Shown here piece by piece: positions 60,304-64,000 of a stretch of DNA of 64,000 nucleotides (the stretch's first letter is position 1; every line of letters starts with the position of its first letter). Origin of the DNA: Mesorhizobium sp. (GTDB lineage Bacteria; Pseudomonadota; Alphaproteobacteria; Rhizobiales; Rhizobiaceae); assembly GCA_004020315.1 (NCBI GenBank), contig SAQG01000032.1:1-64000 (forward strand). Direction: 5' to 3'. Below the pieces are notes generated by a model that saw nothing but the letters and a program-made list of their open reading frames with translations, had not been told where the DNA came from and searched no databases. The translations under genes and the position numbers were made by a program.

Positions 60304-60342
60304 TAGGCTCTCCTACGAGGATCTTCCCGGAGGAGAAAAACA

Positions 60343-61347
60343 ATGCCTTCCTTGTTCGACATTCTGGCGCAAGCTCAGAACGGCAATGGCATGCAGGCCC
60401 TGGCCCAACAGTTCGGGCTTTCGCAGCAGCAAACGCTATCGGCGGTCGAGGCGCTGCTGCCGGCCTTTTCACAGGGGCTGAAGCGCAACACCTCCGATCC
60501 TTACGGGCTTGGCTCGTTCCTGACAGCAATGGCCAGCGGCCAGCATGCCAAATATTTCGAGGACGCAAGCCGGGCGTTCTCGCCGCAAGGCGTCGCGGAA
60601 GGCAACGGCATTCTTGGCCATCTGTTCGGCTCGAAGGACCTGTCCCGCGCCGTTGCCAGCCAAGCTGCACAGGTGAGCGGCGTTAGCCAGCAGGTCTTGC
60701 AGCAGATGCTGCCGGCCGTCGCTTCGATGGTGATGGGCGGACTGTCCAAGCAGACCACAAATCAGATGCAGGCAGCAGGCGGATTCGGCGGCGGCAGCAA
60801 TCCGCTCGGCGAGATTATCGAGCAGATGATGCGGCAGGCCGGTGGAGGCGCGCAAGCGCCCGCACCACAACAGCGCCAGGCGCCGCAGCCCGGCCCGATG
60901 GACAATCCACTCGGCAAGGTGCTGCAGGATATGTTCGGCGGCGGCGCGCAGCATCCGCAAAGCCAGCCGCAGCAGGCGCCCAATCCCTACGGCGACAATC
61001 CACTCGGCAAGGTGCTGCAGGATATGTTCGGCGGTGGTGCGCAACAGCCGCAAAACCAGCCGCAGCAGGCGCCCAATCCCTATGGCGACAATCCGCTCGG
61101 CAAGGTGCTGCAGGATATGTTCGGCGGTGGTGCGCAACAGCCGCAGCAGCCTCAGCCGCAGCCGCGTCAGGCGCCGCAGCAGCGCCCGGCGCCACAGCCG
61201 CAGGCCAATCCGAGCGGCAGGCCAAGGAACCCGTTCGACGATTTGTTCGGCAAGATGTTCGAGACGGGCGCGCAGCAGCGTGACGATTACCAGAAGGGCG
61301 TCGAATCGATCTTCGACCAGTTCAAGCGGGGAATGGACCGGCGGTAA
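60343..61347 (+). CDS. DUF937-domain protein with repetitive Gln/Pro-rich tail
   Basis: A 334-aa protein. Residues 1-150 are a DUF937 domain (MPSLFDILAQAQNGNGMQAL, FGLSQQQTLSAVEALLPAFS, VLQQMLPAVASMVMGGL), which is found in proteins related to YidB. The rest is a low-complexity Gln/Pro/Gly tail built on a 31-residue repeat that begins DNPLGKVLQDMFGGGAQ, present about 2.6 times. GGAGGAGAAAAACA before the ATG is a strong start. Function unknown; the repeats may mediate self-association. Confidence 0.85.
   Translation: MPSLFDILAQAQNGNGMQALAQQFGLSQQQTLSAVEALLPAFSQGLKRNTSDPYGLGSFLTAMASGQHAKYFEDASRAFSPQGVAEGNGILGHLFGSKDLSRAVASQAAQVSGVSQQVLQQMLPAVASMVMGGLSKQTTNQMQAAGGFGGGSNPLGEIIEQMMRQAGGGAQAPAPQQRQAPQPGPMDNPLGKVLQDMFGGGAQHPQSQPQQAPNPYGDNPLGKVLQDMFGGGAQQPQNQPQQAPNPYGDNPLGKVLQDMFGGGAQQPQQPQPQPRQAPQQRPAPQPQANPSGRPRNPFDDLFGKMFETGAQQRDDYQKGVESIFDQFKRGMDRR
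60901..61145. repeat. 93-bp in-frame tandem repeats in the DUF937 gene
   Basis: Copies begin GACAATCC at 60901, 60994 and 61087, exactly 93 bp apart (31 codons). Copies differ at only a few positions, so copy number may vary between strains without breaking the frame. Confidence 0.9.
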
Positions 61348-61519
61348 CCTGACGAGGCGGCCGACAGCTGATCTTCAAAGAAAATGCCCGGTCCTTGTGA
61401 GAACCGGGCAGTGCGCAGGCGGGCCGGCGGGGAACCGGCAGGGAGTGGGTGCCTGCGAAATCCTAGCGCCGCGCCCCTTTGACGCGCAGCATGCGAAAGG
61501 GCACGTAACCGGAGCTCGA

Positions 61520-61810
61520 TCAGGCCACCTTGCGGGCAATGTCCTCGATCGTGTCTGTGCGATCGGCCGCGATGACGCGAAGCCTCTCGGTTGGATCGCG
61601 GCCGAACGGCACCTCGATGGCGACGTGGAGATCAGCGCGCGTCAAGCCGATGTCGGCGAGTTCGGCGTCCGACATCTCACCAAGGCGATAGAAGGCGCGG
61701 CGGTTTTTCCAGGCGCGATAGACGTTGGAGATGGTGTTGACCACGCGCGTCGCAATAGCCGGACGCGACGTGAGGCGCGAAGTCTCGGTGGCGAAATCAA
61801 ACGTAGCCAT
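61520..61810 (-). CDS. DUF1127 protein
   Basis: A 96-aa protein with the DUF1127 motif at its centre: YRAWKNRRAFYRLGEMSDAE followed by LADIGLTRADL. Proteins of this family in rhizobia and Agrobacterium affect phosphate/carbon metabolism and RNA turnover; here it is of the longer type, with a tail of about 30 residues (PTERLRVIAADRTDTIEDIA). AAGGAGAC before the ATG at 61810 sets the start. It diverges from a LysR-type regulator by 229 bp. Confidence 0.9.
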   Translation of the reverse strand: MATFDFATETSRLTSRPAIATRVVNTISNVYRAWKNRRAFYRLGEMSDAELADIGLTRADLHVAIEVPFGRDPTERLRVIAADRTDTIEDIARKVA

Positions 61811-62039
61811 GTCAGTCTCCTTCATTCGAACGGGCGAAGACGGGCGATCGGCGCTGGCAACAGCGGCCGTTCCGGTCCAGATTCACATAGAATGCACGTC
61901 GTTGTCCTAAAACCGGTGACCACTTTTAGGCGCCATGCATTGCCTTCATGTGGACAATGGAGAATTTGCCATCGCTCGATTGATTAATCCAACGAATGTT
62001 TCTAATCTTTAGCATCAACAACAGTGATGGATTGGACCA

Positions 62040-62996
62040 ATGAAAGCGCCACTCGATCTCGATCAGTTGCAGACCTTCGTCTCGATTGTCGACACCGGCA
62101 GCTTTACCCGCGCGGCAGAAGAGGTGCATCGGACCCAGTCGGCGGTGTCCATGCAGATGCGTCGGCTGGAGGAACGGATCGGCAAGCCGCTGTTCGAGAA
62201 GGACGGCCGCACCAACAGGTTGACCGAAGACGGCGACAGGCTGCTCTCCTATGCAAGACGGCTGCTGTTCCTCAATCGGGAAACGCTGGCCGCCTTCGAC
62301 GACCGGCGGCTCGAAGGCACGATCCGCATCGGCACGCCGGACGACTATGCCGATCGCTTCCTGCCCGAGATCATGGCCCGCTTCGCCCGTTCCAATCCGC
62401 GTGTCGAGCTGACTGTCATCTGCGAGCCGACGCCGGGGCTGGTCGAGCATATCAAGCGCGGCAATCTCGACCTGGCGCTGGTCACGCACAATGACGCACA
62501 TGGCCAGTCGGAGGTGGTGCGGCGCGAGCCGCTGCTGTGGGTCACTTCGGCCAACCACGCGACGCACGAGCAGGACACATTGCCGATGGCCTTCGGCCGG
62601 CCGAACTGTATCTGGCGGCGCGCCGCCGTCGACGTGCTCGACCGGCAGAACCGCGACTACCGCATCCTGTTCACCAGCTTCTCGGCAACCGTCATCACCG
62701 CGGCGGTGCTTTCCGGCCTGGCGATCTCGGTGCTGCCGGAATGCGCGCTGCGGCCCGGCATGCGGGTTCTAAGTGACGCGGACGGCTTCGGCGCCCTGCC
62801 CGATTGCCGCATCGGCATCATGCGCGGCCAGACGTCGCGACCGGAGATCGTCGACGCGCTTGCCCGTCACATTTCCGAAAGCCTCGACAATATCTCCGTG
62901 CCGCTCGGAGAAGAGACGGGAAGCTTCGACTTCGCAGCACTTGCCTTTTCGAAGATGAAGCGGACCAAGCCGAACCAGATTTTGCCGGGCTGGTAA
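62040..62996 (+). CDS. LysR-family transcriptional regulator
   Basis: A 318-aa regulator. The HTH is at residues 6-65 (LDQLQTFVSIVDTGSFTRAA, EEVHRTQSAVSMQMRRLEER). The effector domain follows from about 95 (GTIRIGTPDDYADRFLPEIM to LPECALRPGMRVLSD). A 30-residue tail past the usual end (EETGSFDFAALAFSKMKRTK) is unusual. It is divergent from the DUF1127 gene, which is likely one of its targets. The inducer is unknown. Confidence 0.9.
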   Translation: MKAPLDLDQLQTFVSIVDTGSFTRAAEEVHRTQSAVSMQMRRLEERIGKPLFEKDGRTNRLTEDGDRLLSYARRLLFLNRETLAAFDDRRLEGTIRIGTPDDYADRFLPEIMARFARSNPRVELTVICEPTPGLVEHIKRGNLDLALVTHNDAHGQSEVVRREPLLWVTSANHATHEQDTLPMAFGRPNCIWRRAAVDVLDRQNRDYRILFTSFSATVITAAVLSGLAISVLPECALRPGMRVLSDADGFGALPDCRIGIMRGQTSRPEIVDALARHISESLDNISVPLGEETGSFDFAALAFSKMKRTKPNQILPGW

Positions 62997-62999
62997 GGA

Positions 63000-64000
63000 T
63001 CAGGCGGAAGCTGCTGCCTGCGTGCTGTCTCTGCCGGGCAAAAGGCCGGCCAGGCGCAGCAATTGGGCCGGCTCCAGCGGCAGCGACAGCAGGTGGCCTT
63101 GAAACTGTCGGCAGCCCATGGCAACGAGCAGCGCCTTTTGCTCTTCGGTCTCCACGCCTTCCGCGGTGACGCCGACGTTGAGAGCGTCGGCAAGATCGAC
63201 CAGCGCCCTGACGATCGCCACCGAACTCTCGTCGCGGCCAAGGAGGTTCACGAAAGAGCGGTCGATCTTGAGCTTGTCGATGGCGTGGCGGCGCAGATAG
63301 TTCAGCGACGAATAGCCGGTGCCGAAATCGTCGAGCACTATGGCGATCCCTGACTGACGCAAGGCAGCCAGAGCCGCCCTGGTCGTATCGTTATTGTCCA
63401 ACAGCACGCTCTCGGTGATCTCGAGCTGCAGGCGCCCTGGCGCCAATCCCGTCTCGGCGAGGATCGCCGCAACCTGCTCGGCAAAACCGGCGTCGCGCAG
63501 TTGCAGCGGCGACACGTTGACGGCCACCCAAGGTAATTCGGTGCCGACAGCGAAGCAGCAAGCTTCGTGCAGCACCCATTTGCCAAGCTGGCCGATCATG
63601 CCACGTTCTTCGGCGATGGCGATGAATTGTGCTGGCGGCAACCCACCGTGGACCTCATGTCCCCAGCGGATCAGCGCCTCGGCACCGAGGATCGTGCTGC
63701 CGTCTGCCGCAAAGATCGGCTGATATGCCAGCTTGATCCCGGTTCCGCCATTCAAGGCATGGCGAAGCTCGCTCTCGACCTTGCGCTTGCGCAACAGAAG
63801 GTCGTCCATATCGCCGGCGAAGACCTGATAACGGCCGCGGCCATTCTTCTTGGCTTCGTAAAGCGCGATATCGGCCTTGCGCAGCAAGTCGTCCGCATCG
63901 GCATCTGGACCGGTCGACAATGCTATGCCGATGCTGGCGCTGACAAAAACCTGGTCGTCGGCCAGCTTGAACGGCTCCTGCAGCTTTTGAAGCAGACCCT
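63000..64000 (-). CDS. GGDEF-EAL protein, 3' part (gene continues past the window end)
   Basis: Makes or breaks cyclic di-GMP. Within the window the frame runs from the end of a GGDEF domain (VFVSASIGIALSTGPDADAD, ADIALYEAKKNGRGRYQVF) into a full EAL phosphodiesterase domain: GAEALIRWGHEVHGGLPPAQ (the E-A-L motif), VAVNVSPLQLRDAGF, LQLEITESVLL, LDDFGTGYSSLNYLRRHAID, KLKIDRSFVNLL and VTAEGVETEEQ. The metal and catalytic residues are present, so the EAL half looks active. The 5' part, including the GGDEF signature, lies outside. Three bases separate its stop from that of the LysR gene. Confidence 0.92.
   Translation of the reverse strand, partial: GLLQKLQEPFKLADDQVFVSASIGIALSTGPDADADDLLRKADIALYEAKKNGRGRYQVFAGDMDDLLLRKRKVESELRHALNGGTGIKLAYQPIFAADGSTILGAEALIRWGHEVHGGLPPAQFIAIAEERGMIGQLGKWVLHEACCFAVGTELPWVAVNVSPLQLRDAGFAEQVAAILAETGLAPGRLQLEITESVLLDNNDTTRAALAALRQSGIAIVLDDFGTGYSSLNYLRRHAIDKLKIDRSFVNLLGRDESSVAIVRALVDLADALNVGVTAEGVETEEQKALLVAMGCRQFQGHLLSLPLEPAQLLRLAGLLPGRDSTQAAASA

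Noticed and set aside
61385..61409. Terminator after the DUF937 gene
   Set aside because: TGCCCGGT/ACCGGGCA forms a short hairpin but no T tract follows; too weak to list.

Overview
The window reads as a chromosomal segment of a high-GC alphaproteobacterium of the order Hyphomicrobiales (Rhizobiales), most like Mesorhizobium. The reasons are a Porin_2-family outer-membrane porin, short-form HisG with HisZ, a glcDEF glycolate oxidase locus, a DUF1127 protein, and several families of palindromic intergenic repeats of the rhizobial kind. No rRNA, complete tRNA or CRISPR array was seen.

1-10.7 kb: a porin, then a carbohydrate cassette made of a LacI-type repressor diverging from an operon for a CUT2-type ABC importer (binding protein, permease, ATPase, permease), an inositol-dehydrogenase-like Gfo/Idh/MocA oxidoreductase, an HTH-only RpiR-type protein and a TIM-barrel isomerase/epimerase. 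The cassette lies between two direct repeats of about 100 bp (2489 and 10625). Each begins with what looks like a tRNA 3' end and ends in three 10-bp repeats, so the cassette looks like an integrated element or the scar of one. A fragment that may come from an integrase sits beside the left copy.

10.7-22.5 kb: an accessory island that ends at the 3' end of guaA, next to a P4-type tyrosine integrase and an AlpA-type regulator. Its main cargo is a compact operon of four genes: an unknown 120-aa protein, a PfkB-kinase/nucleoside-deoxyribosyltransferase fusion, a QueC-like enzyme and an HhH DNA glycosylase. It faces a convergent group of an HD-domain dGTPase, a 52-aa coiled-coil protein and a 473-aa protein with a PEP-synthase-like C-terminal motif. 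All the enzymes I can recognise here act on nucleobases or nucleotides, and QueC plus an OGG-like glycosylase recalls the ancillary pair of type IV CBASS, but no cyclase or effector is present. I consider this the best candidate for an undescribed system, possibly anti-phage or DNA/base modifying. The rest of the island is a YggS-like PLP protein and decayed sequence.

22.5-31 kb: housekeeping (guaA, MTA/SAH-type nucleosidase, PaaI-like thioesterase, RsmB-like methyltransferase), aquaporin, and a divergent katG/oxyR pair.

31-45 kb: an HxlR regulator diverging from an acyl-CoA dehydrogenase, a TRAP transporter with a small membrane protein behind it, small conserved proteins, an acyl-CoA ligase (with a decayed duplicate of its 3' end at 33.2 kb), and hisS-hisZ-hisG.

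45-64 kb: tag, an L,D-transpeptidase, a FolD paralogue with altered active-site residues, glcD-glcE-DUF4870-glcF diverging from a FadR-type regulator with a candidate operator, lldD, a metallophosphatase, a class I glutamine amidotransferase, rsmE, a glutamate-cysteine ligase, a DUF937 protein with 93-bp internal repeats, a DUF1127 protein diverging from a LysR regulator, and the 3' part of a GGDEF-EAL gene cut by the window end.
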